Virus record (IMG/VR): IMGVR_UViG_3300035698_006149
Coordinates: 1 to 23,443 of that record
Direction: 5' to 3' (one strand)
Origin: a virus
Length of the DNA: 23,443 nt
Below are positions 8,607 through 16,653 of this stretch, in pieces. Position 1 is the first letter of the stretch, and each line of letters starts with the position of its first letter. The translations under genes were made by a program, and so were the position numbers. The notes beneath the pieces were generated by a model that had not been told where the DNA came from, ran no database searches, and saw nothing but the letters and a program-made list of their open reading frames with translations.

Positions 8607-9484
8607 GCTTCCTCAGTCAAAGGTGGAGGAACATCCAGAGTTTGTGTGTCAGAACGCTTCTGAATGGTTCCTAACCCTGGAATAACAAGATTGTCCGTGA
8701 GTTCTTTGTAGGCTGCTTTGATGGAAGCCAGGGCACTTTCAGTAGGAACCGGAGTTGGAGCTGGAGTTCCTGGAGGGTAACTGATTCCCATATGTGTAGT
8801 CTCAGCAGCTACAGATTCAGCTTGAGAAACTCCCAAGCCATCCAAGGTTCGCTTGATTGCAATCAAGCGGGCATTGACTGCAGTATTAGCAGCCGTCGAA
8901 AGTTTGTTGAAGAGGCTGACGATAGAGGGTTTTACTTCTGGTACCTCTGACTCAACGATCTTCATAGGAGACACTGGGCTGGCTGTGACTGCTGTAAGAT
9001 CGTTGAGAGCTTTAGACTTGACCATTGAACGGGTGTAATCTCTGAGATCTGCAGTCTTCTGAATCATATTGTCCTTGGTGACCTCTGAAATTTGATCCAG
9101 TGTTCCAGAGATTAAAGACTCGAAAGAGTCTCCAAGTGTAGCAAGCTGTTTGGAAACAGAGCCTGTCAGAGTATCTTTCTTTGTGGCTAGGGCATCTACT
9201 TTGGTCAGAACCTCAGAATCCCGGTGGGCCAGGACTTCCATTTCCTCGATACACTGGTCCCCTCTGGAACGGATTTCATTGGACACGGTGTCCAACGTAG
9301 AGGGGGTTTCTCTCAATCCTTGATCGATGGCATCGGCCAGATCTGTAACCCGGTTACCAGCCAGAGAAGTTACCATAGCCTCGCGGGTCTCTCGATAGTT
9401 TACCAAAGGAATACTGTCAGCCTGGTTGGAGTTCTCAAGAACTGCAGATTCAAAAGCGTCAATGATTGGCTGATAGGCAGACAT
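8603..9484 (-). CDS. Coiled-coil protein carrying one GISYPPG motif
   Basis: A 293-residue, largely helical protein with heptad-like stretches (about 40-165) and no recognised family. Residues 233-241 read GISYPPGTP and are followed by a Pro-rich linker (PAPTPVPTES). That short motif recurs five times in the gene immediately upstream in the operon, whose stop overlaps this start (TAATG). The stop in turn overlaps the portal start. Position between terminase and portal, and the shared motif, suggest a virion-internal or portal-associated structural protein. This is inference. A perfect 17-bp palindrome at 9279-9295, encoding Leu-Asp-Thr-Val-Ser-Asn, lies within it. Confidence 0.6.
   Translation of the reverse strand: MSAYQPIIDAFESAVLENSNQADSIPLVNYRETREAMVTSLAGNRVTDLADAIDQGLRETPSTLDTVSNEIRSRGDQCIEEMEVLAHRDSEVLTKVDALATKKDTLTGSVSKQLATLGDSFESLISGTLDQISEVTKDNMIQKTADLRDYTRSMVKSKALNDLTAVTASPVSPMKIVESEVPEVKPSIVSLFNKLSTAANTAVNARLIAIKRTLDGLGVSQAESVAAETTHMGISYPPGTPAPTPVPTESALASIKAAYKELTDNLVIPGLGTIQKRSDTQTLDVPPPLTEEA
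9279..9295. repeat. Dispersed palindrome, copy 2
   Basis: TTGGACACGGTGTCCAA, a perfect 17-bp dyad inside the 293-residue gene. It is identical over all 17 bp to the intergenic copy at 19412-19428. Confidence 0.8.
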
Positions 9485-10818
9485 TATTTAGGATCCTCCA
9501 GACCAGTAGAATTAGGAGGATAGCTGATGCCTATATACTGGGTAGAAGCAACTGCTTCAGTCTGTTGCTTAGCCAATTCTTTAGCTTTCGACGAGTCAGA
9601 GCTATCAAGAGAGAATCCAGGTGGATAGTTAATCCCTTTAGATTGAGTTTCTTTAGCAGCGGCTTGTTCAGCTTTCCTAATATCTTCAATAGAAAACCCA
9701 GGGGGATAGCTAATACCTTTTTTAATAGGAGGAAGAATAACTTTTTTAATAGAGTCTGAAATAGTATCTGTCATCTCTCCCCATAAGGAAAAGATAGAGC
9801 TGCCAATTCCTGTAAGACCACCAGCCAGGTTGGGTTTGAGTTTGTCATAATACTTTCCGACATCCCCGAAGACAGGCTTCTTATAAAGAGTGTCAGTCGA
9901 TTTGGTAACTAGCTCCTTGGTCTTCTCAACTTGACCTGATACTCCTTCAGGAGAGAATCCTGAAGGATAACTGATTCCTAGGTTCTGAGTCTCCTTGACA
10001 GCAGCAGCTTGTTCAGCTTTCCTAATATCTTCAATAGAAAACCCAGGGGGATAGCTAATACCTTTCTTCTGAGCATCCTCAGCTTTTGACTGAAGTTTAC
10101 CCATGAAACTTTCAAACATCTTGCCGTTAGTAGCGGCAGAGACTTTCTGGCTGACTACCTTCTTGATCTTCTTGTAAGAACTGGAAACAAAGGACTTAAG
10201 AGATCCGACCAGGGATTCTTTTTCCTCTTCCCTTTTTCCAACCACAGTATCTGCCATCTCGAGCTGATCTTTGAGACCTCCTGAGATAGAATCAATGACT
10301 GAAGGAATGTCCTCCAAGGCTTTGGAGAAATCTTTCTGTCCTGTATCCATGACGAACCCATACATGGCAATATCAGCAAGATCGTCTAATCGAGGCTCAG
10401 TCTGGAAAGGAAGGAAGGTCAGTTCCTCTTGGATACCATTATCATGAGGGCGGACACGACCACGAACTCTCTGAGCGTCCTGCCAAAGTTGGTGGCTGGA
10501 AGCTACACCCTCAGATACTTTGTCTATAATGTAAGAGGAGAATGGATTGGACATGGGGTCAATACTTACAAACAAAGGGTCATGCATTTCAGGAGAAAGC
10601 TTACCGGTAGCAACTTCTTCTCCAAAGACATTAGAGGAAGAGACCCCGGAGAGTTTCTGCTGAAGCATACTTCCACCAGGGCAGGTCATATCAAAGATGA
10701 CTCGACGGGCAGCCTCATTGGTAGGACGTTCCTGAATAAGCTGAGACAAGCCAGTGCCATTACCAACAATGGAGTTGAAAATAGATATCTTTACTTTGGG
10801 TTTTGTTAGCCGGGCCAT
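9484..10818 (-). CDS. Repeat protein with five GISYPPG-type motifs
   Basis: A 444-residue protein of unknown family. Residues 1-180 are mixed and look folded. From about 190 it is helical, Lys/Glu/Ala-rich and repetitive. The motif occurs at 253-261 (GISYPPGFS), 281-289 (GISYPSGFS), 368-376 (GISYPPGFS), 395-403 (GINYPPGFS) and 430-436 (GISYPPN). Two copies lead into an identical SIEDIRKAEQAAA helix. A sixth copy is in the next gene. A regular short aromatic-proline motif on flexible helical arms suggests repeated docking to a multicopy partner such as capsid or portal, but no partner can be named. The GFS-helix units derive partly from an exact 59-bp DNA duplication. Confidence 0.65.
   Translation of the reverse strand: MARLTKPKVKISIFNSIVGNGTGLSQLIQERPTNEAARRVIFDMTCPGGSMLQQKLSGVSSSNVFGEEVATGKLSPEMHDPLFVSIDPMSNPFSSYIIDKVSEGVASSHQLWQDAQRVRGRVRPHDNGIQEELTFLPFQTEPRLDDLADIAMYGFVMDTGQKDFSKALEDIPSVIDSISGGLKDQLEMADTVVGKREEEKESLVGSLKSFVSSSYKKIKKVVSQKVSAATNGKMFESFMGKLQSKAEDAQKKGISYPPGFSIEDIRKAEQAAAVKETQNLGISYPSGFSPEGVSGQVEKTKELVTKSTDTLYKKPVFGDVGKYYDKLKPNLAGGLTGIGSSIFSLWGEMTDTISDSIKKVILPPIKKGISYPPGFSIEDIRKAEQAAAKETQSKGINYPPGFSLDSSDSSKAKELAKQQTEAVASTQYIGISYPPNSTGLEDPK
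9662..9720 (-). repeat. 59-bp exact direct repeat, copy 1
   Basis: Identical over 59 bp to 10007-10065, in the same reading frame of the 444-residue gene. It encodes the GISYPPGFS motif and the helix that follows it. The identity includes third codon positions, so the duplication is recent or kept uniform by recombination. Confidence 0.85.
10007..10065 (-). repeat. 59-bp exact direct repeat, copy 2
   Basis: Second copy, 345 bp from the first (offset a multiple of three, so the frame is preserved). Recombination between copies would delete 115 codons in frame. Confidence 0.85.
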
Positions 10819-10820
10819 GG

Positions 10821-11240
10821 TTATCTCACTACTGTCATAGACTGTTCAAGAAACAAGGTCTTAAGACGCTCGTTGTTCATCAAGGAATCCGGGGACTTGC
10901 CACGTTCATATGACAGAAGGTCTGGGTAGGCACTGGCAACTTCAATGTCTACTGCCTTCTTATAGGTCTCCCAAGAGATATAATTTCCCTTACTGGGGGG
11001 ATCCAGGAGCTGGACAAGCTGTCGCAGCTGGGAGCTAGCCTTTCGGATGTCAATCTTAAATCCTTCTCCCAATTGATCCAGAAGACCTATTGTTTCTACA
11101 GCTTTGGATCGAGCTTGGGTAAACAAGAGTCTTGCAGCCGGGCGGTCGACGGGCTGACGATCATAGTTGGAGCCCTGAAGAACAGAAGGGTCATGGGTGT
11201 TAACTACAACATCTCGTAGGCGGTTAAAGGTTTTGGCCAC
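10821..11240 (-). CDS. Small unknown protein after the terminase
   Basis: A 139-residue protein starting with GTG; its start overlaps the terminase stop in TAGTG. The sequence is mostly helical, without membrane segment, signal peptide or cysteine pattern. Segments such as RSKAVETIGLLDQLGEG and SSQLRQLVQLLDPPSKG suggest a helical bundle. I recognise no family. It lies 2 bp ahead of the 444-residue gene, within the packaging operon, so a small head or packaging accessory protein is plausible. Confidence 0.65.
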   Translation of the reverse strand: MAKTFNRLRDVVVNTHDPSVLQGSNYDRQPVDRPAARLLFTQARSKAVETIGLLDQLGEGFKIDIRKASSQLRQLVQLLDPPSKGNYISWETYKKAVDIEVASAYPDLLSYERGKSPDSLMNNERLKTLFLEQSMTVVR

Positions 11241-14200
11241 TATCTGGTCCTCTTAGAGAAGTTTCCGGCTGTTCTTGAGGCAAACCCATTAACGCTTCTA
11301 GGCTTTGACCCTCGAGAGGAGTCAACAGGAATACCGTTCACACTTGTTAATAACAGGTTCTTGTCTTTGGGATCATCCATCAGAGCTCCAAAGGATCTCA
11401 AGGCACCTTCTTCAGTTATATTCTTAAGGTCATCAGAGACTTTAGGTAGGATAACAGCCTGTCCCGTTGCTCCTATTTTGAGCTTGGGCATCAGGTTTAC
11501 ACTGGGTTGGTCTGAAGAAGTACCAAAGCTTTTATCGGACCCACTGATGATCATTGCTGATTCTAAAGGAGTTATACGCTTCTCGTAGAACCATTCTTTC
11601 CAGTAAGCATAGAGTGCTAGACCAGAGGCAATCACATCATGGTCATTATCTGGAGTATAGATAGGGTGGCCAGCTGCAGATTGGCGCTCAACCTTGAAGG
11701 CAATCATTGAAGGGCTTAGGGCCTTGCTGGTTCTCTCGGCCTCACTGATAAAGACTGCTCGTTCTTCGACCATGGCCTGAAAGAAGTTTACTATCAGTGT
11801 CTTCTCCTGGATTTTACGTGCCTTGGTCTCATCATTAGGACAGGCAGGATCTACCATTGGAATAGTAGAAGCCATACTAACAGGTGTCAGAATATCTCCA
11901 AGTCTAGCATCTGGGTGCTTGCCACCCCGAAGAGGATCTCTGGCTGCATTGAGTGACATCTCTTTCATGCGCTCAACTTGCATATCACCAAATCCAGCAT
12001 CCACATAGATAAACTTAGGCTGATAGATTCTGTTGGCACAAAAGATGGCATTTACTGACATGATTTGAGTGAAGTCAATATGAGAGACAATCCAACGATC
12101 GATCATCTTATAAGTTCCACGACCCTGGGCGTCTTCTAATGAAGCAGGTGTAAACTCACAGACATAGAGACGAAGACCTACACCTGGTCTATTCCAGTCA
12201 GCTCCTATAGTTCTAATGACTCCAGGTGTGACTGGCTTGACAGGACATCGAGACAAGTCAGTGACAGGTTCAGTATATTCCCAATGCTTCTGAGATATTG
12301 CCAAGACATCATCAGGCTTAAAGATAGCAGATGCTTCTACACCAAATTCTGCAAGCCACTCACGAACATATTCATCATGGTCTCTGCATGATCTTCGAAT
12401 AGCCTCAAGAGCTTTCTTTTTCTCTGCCTCTTCCATTGCTACAATGTCTCTTCGATCATTAATAGAATAGAAAATCTCCCTATGGCATGAAGAAGATATA
12501 CAATGCTCATAGAAAGTTTCACGATGCCCATGTGGTGTAGATATCTCTAAACATTCGATGTTTTTGTTTTGGCCAATGATTGGGTTAATGGTACGCCAGT
12601 CTTCACCATCTAGATAGTCCGAATTGTGTGTCAACATACCGTTGGCAAAGAAACGGTGTTGAGCACTGGAAGTCATATTATAGACAATACCTGTCTTTCC
12701 AAGTCTCTTTTGACAGCTCTTAAGAATAGGTAGACGAAGGTATCCAGGTTTCCACTCAAGAGATTTAATAAGCTCAGCAGGGGTCATCATGGATTCTCGT
12801 AAACCTTTGTTCTTAGTGTATTTACGGTAAAGTATCCAGGTATTGGCTCCTTGAAGTTTCTTCACATTGTAGCAGAAGCTTACAGACTTGATAAACTGAT
12901 CAATGTTTTCCTTGGAGTTGTTTATACTTATTCCTCCAAACAATTTACCTTCAATAGAATAAGTCTTTGTACGGCTCCATTTGATAGACAGGGCTGAAAG
13001 AAGTTGACCGATCTGATCTAAAAAGCTGTCAAGCCATTCCTCTTTTATGCTTCTTATTCTTAAATCAATAGAGTTTGGAGTAATCCCATTCTTTTGATAA
13101 CGAATACTTGAAGCCTCTGCACTGAATAATCCCGACAGGAAGCTAGATTTTATAAAGTTATTGGCCTTCATTATTACTTCAGGGATAATTAAAGGCTGTA
13201 AGGTTTTATAACTCGAAGGACATATATCCTTAAGCAATCTGTAGGCCCATGAACTTGTTATAGAAGAGACTGTTCCTCTTATTCCACGATCTACATTTTC
13301 GGAAAATCGAGTGTAAGAGCTGCAGCGTCGTCCACCAAGATGGACAATATCCTCAATGATTTGTTCTAGATCCTCTTCTTGACCAGAGAAACCAGCAGTA
13401 CCTCTTCCCTTTTTATCTATTGTTATCCAGCCATCACCAAAATTATAACCTGCAAGACGGGCAACGACTACCCCTTGGGAGAACTTAAGATTCTGATAGT
13501 GAAGAGGAACAATTGCATATTTTGCTTCAAGAGGAGGGATATCTCTTTTTCCATTAAAGATTGGATGGTTCTCTGTACAATGAAGTGTTCCTAAGTCATT
13601 ACTAACTGTAACTAACTCATTTATACCTTTAGATAATGCATCAACTTCATCTACGACTAAACCATTGACATCTCCACCTAGGACTTTGTCTTGTAATGTT
13701 AGATTTTGAACAGGTCTCACTGCAAATTCTGATACATTTACAAGAGTTCCTTCAGCAATACACTCATCGATAACGCACATACCGGCACTGGATTCAGAGT
13801 CGTCGTCTTTCTCAATATTGCGTAATCCAACCACACCAGTTCCTCGAAGAGAGCTGCCTCGGGCCTTATTGGAAGAACGAAGGACCTTTCCTACAATTGC
13901 TGACCCATTGTTGTATTCAATACGATAACGTGGTCGCTGACGATAGATATGACCTGAACGCATGCCAACCGGAATAACCACAGAGTCCATCAACTCAGGG
14001 TGACCATTATCAGCAGCCATCTCACACAGCTGCTCAAGTCCACCCTGGTCGGAGTCAAAGAACTCGTGGACCTGGTCTTCATAGGGGGCCACAACAAGAA
14101 CAGTCTGCTTCCAGAAGAATGACCTGTGCAGAGTCAGGACACGAGCTGAGATTGTTTTTCCTTCACGTCGACAAACCCGACCAACCTTATGCATAGCTGT

Positions 14201-14500
14201 ACAAAGATACATGTCATCCTGAACGGGGCTCCAGGCTGGGAGGTCAAGAACATCCCTGGCCCAGGCTGCAACGTTGATAGCATAAGCAGAGTGAGTAGCA
14301 TCTTTCTCATTCTTACCCTGGCTTAAGAAAGATTCTACTTGATAACTGAAGTCTGTCTTGTCTGCATGCAGTGGCCGGCAGTCAATTTCAAACTTCAGTC
14401 CTTTATCCAGCATGTGATACCGGATACATTTCTTACACATGGGATGTAGTTTTTCAAAGGCTTCTGGGGGAATATCTGAGAACTTATCAATATTAGGCAT
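11240..14500 (-). CDS. terL: Terminase large subunit, interrupted by an intein
   Basis: A 1086-residue precursor; removing residues 247-626 leaves a 706-residue terminase. This is the packaging motor ATPase and headful/cos nuclease. The ATPase shows a deviant Walker A, CRREGKT (110-116), and a Walker B MCVIDE (241-246) with catalytic E246. A coupling motif follows as STPHG (654-658). The RNase H-like nuclease follows, with candidate metal-binding acids D768 (GADWN), D834 (YVDAGFGD) and D955 (NDHDVIASGLALYAYW). The insertion lies immediately after the Walker B glutamate, so the ATPase is inactive until splicing. The start overlaps the previous stop in TAATG. C-terminal residues after about 985 are Ser/Lys-rich and look flexible. 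Confidence 0.92.
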   Translation of the reverse strand: MPNIDKFSDIPPEAFEKLHPMCKKCIRYHMLDKGLKFEIDCRPLHADKTDFSYQVESFLSQGKNEKDATHSAYAINVAAWARDVLDLPAWSPVQDDMYLCTAMHKVGRVCRREGKTISARVLTLHRSFFWKQTVLVVAPYEDQVHEFFDSDQGGLEQLCEMAADNGHPELMDSVVIPVGMRSGHIYRQRPRYRIEYNNGSAIVGKVLRSSNKARGSSLRGTGVVGLRNIEKDDDSESSAGMCVIDECIAEGTLVNVSEFAVRPVQNLTLQDKVLGGDVNGLVVDEVDALSKGINELVTVSNDLGTLHCTENHPIFNGKRDIPPLEAKYAIVPLHYQNLKFSQGVVVARLAGYNFGDGWITIDKKGRGTAGFSGQEEDLEQIIEDIVHLGGRRCSSYTRFSENVDRGIRGTVSSITSSWAYRLLKDICPSSYKTLQPLIIPEVIMKANNFIKSSFLSGLFSAEASSIRYQKNGITPNSIDLRIRSIKEEWLDSFLDQIGQLLSALSIKWSRTKTYSIEGKLFGGISINNSKENIDQFIKSVSFCYNVKKLQGANTWILYRKYTKNKGLRESMMTPAELIKSLEWKPGYLRLPILKSCQKRLGKTGIVYNMTSSAQHRFFANGMLTHNSDYLDGEDWRTINPIIGQNKNIECLEISTPHGHRETFYEHCISSSCHREIFYSINDRRDIVAMEEAEKKKALEAIRRSCRDHDEYVREWLAEFGVEASAIFKPDDVLAISQKHWEYTEPVTDLSRCPVKPVTPGVIRTIGADWNRPGVGLRLYVCEFTPASLEDAQGRGTYKMIDRWIVSHIDFTQIMSVNAIFCANRIYQPKFIYVDAGFGDMQVERMKEMSLNAARDPLRGGKHPDARLGDILTPVSMASTIPMVDPACPNDETKARKIQEKTLIVNFFQAMVEERAVFISEAERTSKALSPSMIAFKVERQSAAGHPIYTPDNDHDVIASGLALYAYWKEWFYEKRITPLESAMIISGSDKSFGTSSDQPSVNLMPKLKIGATGQAVILPKVSDDLKNITEEGALRSFGALMDDPKDKNLLLTSVNGIPVDSSRGSKPRSVNGFASRTAGNFSKRTR
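12623..13762 (-). mobile_element. LAGLIDADG intein in the terminase Walker B motif
   Basis: A 380-residue, in-frame intein from C247 to N626. Block A is CIAEGTLV. Block B is GTLHCTENHPIF, with its TxxH. The C-terminal blocks include VYNMTSSAQHRFFANG and the terminal THN, followed by Ser as the +1 residue. All splicing residues (Cys1, block B His, final His-Asn, +1 Ser) are present, so it should splice, joining VIDE to SDYLDGEDW. Two LAGLIDADG-type motifs, RLAGYNFGDGW (348-358) and FLSGLFSAEAS (454-464), keep an acidic residue (D and E) at the catalytic position. Homing activity is therefore plausible. The insert looks more AT-rich than its flanks, as expected for acquired DNA. Confidence 0.92.
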
Positions 14501-15084
14501 TAGTGGCGGCTCCTATTACGGTTAGCCGCACCCCGGGCCATATATCCAGATACTTTCTGAGGGGAAGGATTTCCTCGCTTGAGTTCATCTTGAGCAGCAA
14601 TACCAGCGCCTAGAGCAGCAAACCCAGCTCCCGCTGCAAAGGGGTGGAACTGCATGGAACTAATAGTAGCAGATGCCACGGATCCTGCCTTTCTATTTAT
14701 AACTGCTCCATAGGCTTTGGTTTTTCCTCTAGCACCAGACATGAGAGATTCTCTACCAATAGAACCCTTCATGCTGTTCATGAACTGAGAAAACTTCCCA
14801 GGTGTAGTAGTATTAAACCCGAACCGGGCCTGTCGATAGAGTTTACGAGCATATTTGTTTACACCACCGGATTTACTAAAGACTGATTTAGAAGCTCCAA
14901 TGAGACCGGCGCCCGCTAGACCAGCTGAACCAATAGCCATCAAACCATAGGTCGGAGCAATAAGAGGAGAAACTGCAAACTTAGTCAGAGCTAGGGCAGC
15001 ATTAATTGCCACACCTAGTTCATCCTGAGGATCATAATCTGGTTGGATATAACTTCCACGCTGTCCTAAATAGGAAGATGGCAT
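14500..15084 (-). CDS. Small Gly/Ala-rich unknown protein before the terminase
   Basis: A 194-residue basic protein. Residues about 26-66 and 145-165 are hydrophobic and rich in Gly and Ala (LMAIGSAGLAGAGLIGAS; FAAGAGFAALGAGIAA). These could be membrane-interacting helices. Between them is a basic stretch (KYARKLYRQARFGF). The tail is Arg-rich (RGAANRNRSRH). The gene overlaps both neighbours (TAATG at each end), so it is expressed with the terminase. Gly/Ala-rich amphipathic proteins in head blocks are often ejection or minor virion proteins; that is only a suggestion here. No family is recognised. Confidence 0.6.
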   Translation of the reverse strand: MPSSYLGQRGSYIQPDYDPQDELGVAINAALALTKFAVSPLIAPTYGLMAIGSAGLAGAGLIGASKSVFSKSGGVNKYARKLYRQARFGFNTTTPGKFSQFMNSMKGSIGRESLMSGARGKTKAYGAVINRKAGSVASATISSMQFHPFAAGAGFAALGAGIAAQDELKRGNPSPQKVSGYMARGAANRNRSRH

Positions 15085-16040
15085 TACTCTTCTCCTTGGG
15101 GTTGAATATCAACAGTAGTGACGTCAAGAAGCTCGCTGCGACGACTGGTTCTGGAAGCTAGAGAGGGAGCACTACCCATCGGGTTCTCTTTGGGCTGATG
15201 CTTGGCCTGAGCTTCAGGAGTAGCCAGTAGTTGGCGTCGGAGGCCGTCGATGTTTCTTTGACAGACCTCCAGCTGTTCAAACAGGGGGGAGGCTTCCTTG
15301 CGGTAAATAGAGTGAACTTCCCCTAAGCCAACAGGAATTGCAGAGACTTCATTATCATTGACTACGAAGGGGTCACAGCCAAGTTCATTAAGAACTCGAC
15401 TCTGCAAGACCATCCAGGAAGCCAGGTTGCCAATCAAATGGACATGGATAGCAGACTCCGTTGAGACACCTAGTGAATCACAAAGGCTTTGCCTAAGTGA
15501 AGTATCTTGAAGTATTTCTAGGGGGCAGGCCAAACTGAACGGGTGAGCATCAGCTGCATAAAGGTAACAGCGACAGTGGGATAGATCCTTCTGAGCTCCT
15601 CCGGTGCTCACTGCCAGGGAATCCTGAACCATTGGACAAAGAGGGCCCTGACAGATCATAGGAATTCTTGCAGCTCCATAGCCACAACTACTGTGTATCA
15701 ATTGAAACTGGTGGACAATATTAGAGAGTTGTTTCTGGGATAATGAAAGTGAGTTACCAGATGGAGAGATCTTGGCCAACCAACTGGCAGCTTCTAGCTG
15801 TAAGGCAGTAGAATCTTCAGGATGTGACTCTATCTTACCCTCTACTATTTCAAAAGTTCCCTCTCCAGAAGAAGGGAGGGCATCAATGTTGTAGTGGGGG
15901 AACAGCTGGCCAAACTCAGCAGAGTTCTCCTCAACATTATGTTTCATCACAGAAGTTGTACGAGCTGAGGCTTTGCCACTCTCTGTGAAAGCGAGTTTGT
16001 TCAGGGTCTTTTCAACTTCCTGGGTGTGGTCTTCAGTCAT
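15084..16040 (-). CDS. Cysteine-rich protein, first gene of the packaging operon
   Basis: A 318-residue protein. The centre carries C119, C130, C135 (in CQGPLCPM), C156 and C158 (CRC), and C172 (ACPLE). A helical segment ending MVLQSRVLNELG follows. The spacing looks like a metal or iron-sulfur site. CP-x-E-type motifs preceding a helical Arg-containing segment occur, as far as I recall, in unassigned proteins encoded just before terminases of other large phages. A terminase small subunit or packaging regulator is possible but unproven. The first 80 residues are acidic and probably disordered; the C-terminal 50 are also low complexity. A CTTACTACA element precedes the gene. Confidence 0.6.
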   Translation of the reverse strand: MTEDHTQEVEKTLNKLAFTESGKASARTTSVMKHNVEENSAEFGQLFPHYNIDALPSSGEGTFEIVEGKIESHPEDSTALQLEAASWLAKISPSGNSLSLSQKQLSNIVHQFQLIHSSCGYGAARIPMICQGPLCPMVQDSLAVSTGGAQKDLSHCRCYLYAADAHPFSLACPLEILQDTSLRQSLCDSLGVSTESAIHVHLIGNLASWMVLQSRVLNELGCDPFVVNDNEVSAIPVGLGEVHSIYRKEASPLFEQLEVCQRNIDGLRRQLLATPEAQAKHQPKENPMGSAPSLASRTSRRSELLDVTTVDIQPQGEE

Positions 16041-16102
16041 CTTTAGTTTTCTCTCTTACCTAATAGATCAGTCAACCACAGGATTTTATGGCTTACAGGC
16101 TC

Positions 16103-16111
16103 TGTAGTAAG
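16103..16111 (-). promoter_or_regulatory. CTTACTACA element before the packaging operon
   Basis: One-base variant of the CTTACTATA element on the minus strand, 62 bases before the ATG at 16040 and just beyond the terminator of the upstream unit. This is where the promoter for the whole packaging and head block would be expected. No convincing -35 is seen. Confidence 0.45.
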
Positions 16112-16149
16112 AGAAAAGAAAAGAGACTGGCCACTTGAGGGTAGCCAGT
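16110..16149 (-). terminator. Terminator after the nuclease gene
   Basis: ACTGGC (16126-16131) pairs with GCCAGT (16144-16149), with two more pairs inside after a C-A mismatch. On the minus strand the hairpin is followed by the pyrimidine tract CTCTTTTCTTTTCTC. It begins 7 bp after the nuclease stop and separates the two units. Confidence 0.65.
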
Positions 16150-16155
16150 TGTCAA

Positions 16156-16653
16156 TTAGTTCAGGTAAGAAATATGTGGACGGTGATTTTGCTTGTTGTA
16201 TTGACTGTCCTTCTTAACCAACTTAACTGCTTGTAGCTCTCGAGATAGCCACTTACCTGTCTCCAGCTTTTCAATATCTACCAGGACCCGGCCAAAGTTA
16301 CCCCTCTTCCCATGAGTCCAGACAACAAGAGTACCTGTGGAAAGAAACTCCTGTGTGAAAAGAGTGGCTACATCACCGCCCAGGTCCCGTTTCTCAATAG
16401 CATCAGAGCCTAGGAGACGACATTTGACCTTGACCATGTTCTGATCAAACCCAGCTGACCAGGTTAGCCAGAAAGTATCTCCATCATAGACTCTGTCAAC
16501 TGACAGAACAGGATATCGATACCAAAAGGCTTCTGCTTTATTAGCAGCGGTTGTGTTTTCCTGGTCCGAAAAGACCCAGATGACTAACAGAACTGATAGA
16601 ATAACTGGGATCCACTTAAGGCGACTACTTCTTGTTATCGACTTTCTTAGCAT
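16156..16653 (-). CDS. Membrane-anchored staphylococcal-nuclease-like protein
   Basis: A 165-residue protein with a short basic N-terminus and one membrane helix (about 13-28, WIPVILSVLLVIWVF). An SNase fold follows. Conserved residues are all present: VYDGDT (D57, D59, T60), CRLLGSDAIE (R79, D84, E87) and FGRVLVDI (R122). These correspond to the Ca2+ ligands and catalytic R35, E43 and R87 of staphylococcal nuclease. The topology would place the nuclease outside the cytoplasmic membrane. There it might degrade competing or host DNA, or act in entry exclusion. I chose the ATG at 16653, which has AAGGA 8 bases upstream; the longer frame would start with TTG. It overlaps the previous gene by 29 bp. 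Confidence 0.8.
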   Translation of the reverse strand: MLRKSITRSSRLKWIPVILSVLLVIWVFSDQENTTAANKAEAFWYRYPVLSVDRVYDGDTFWLTWSAGFDQNMVKVKCRLLGSDAIEKRDLGGDVATLFTQEFLSTGTLVVWTHGKRGNFGRVLVDIEKLETGKWLSRELQAVKLVKKDSQYNKQNHRPHISYLN

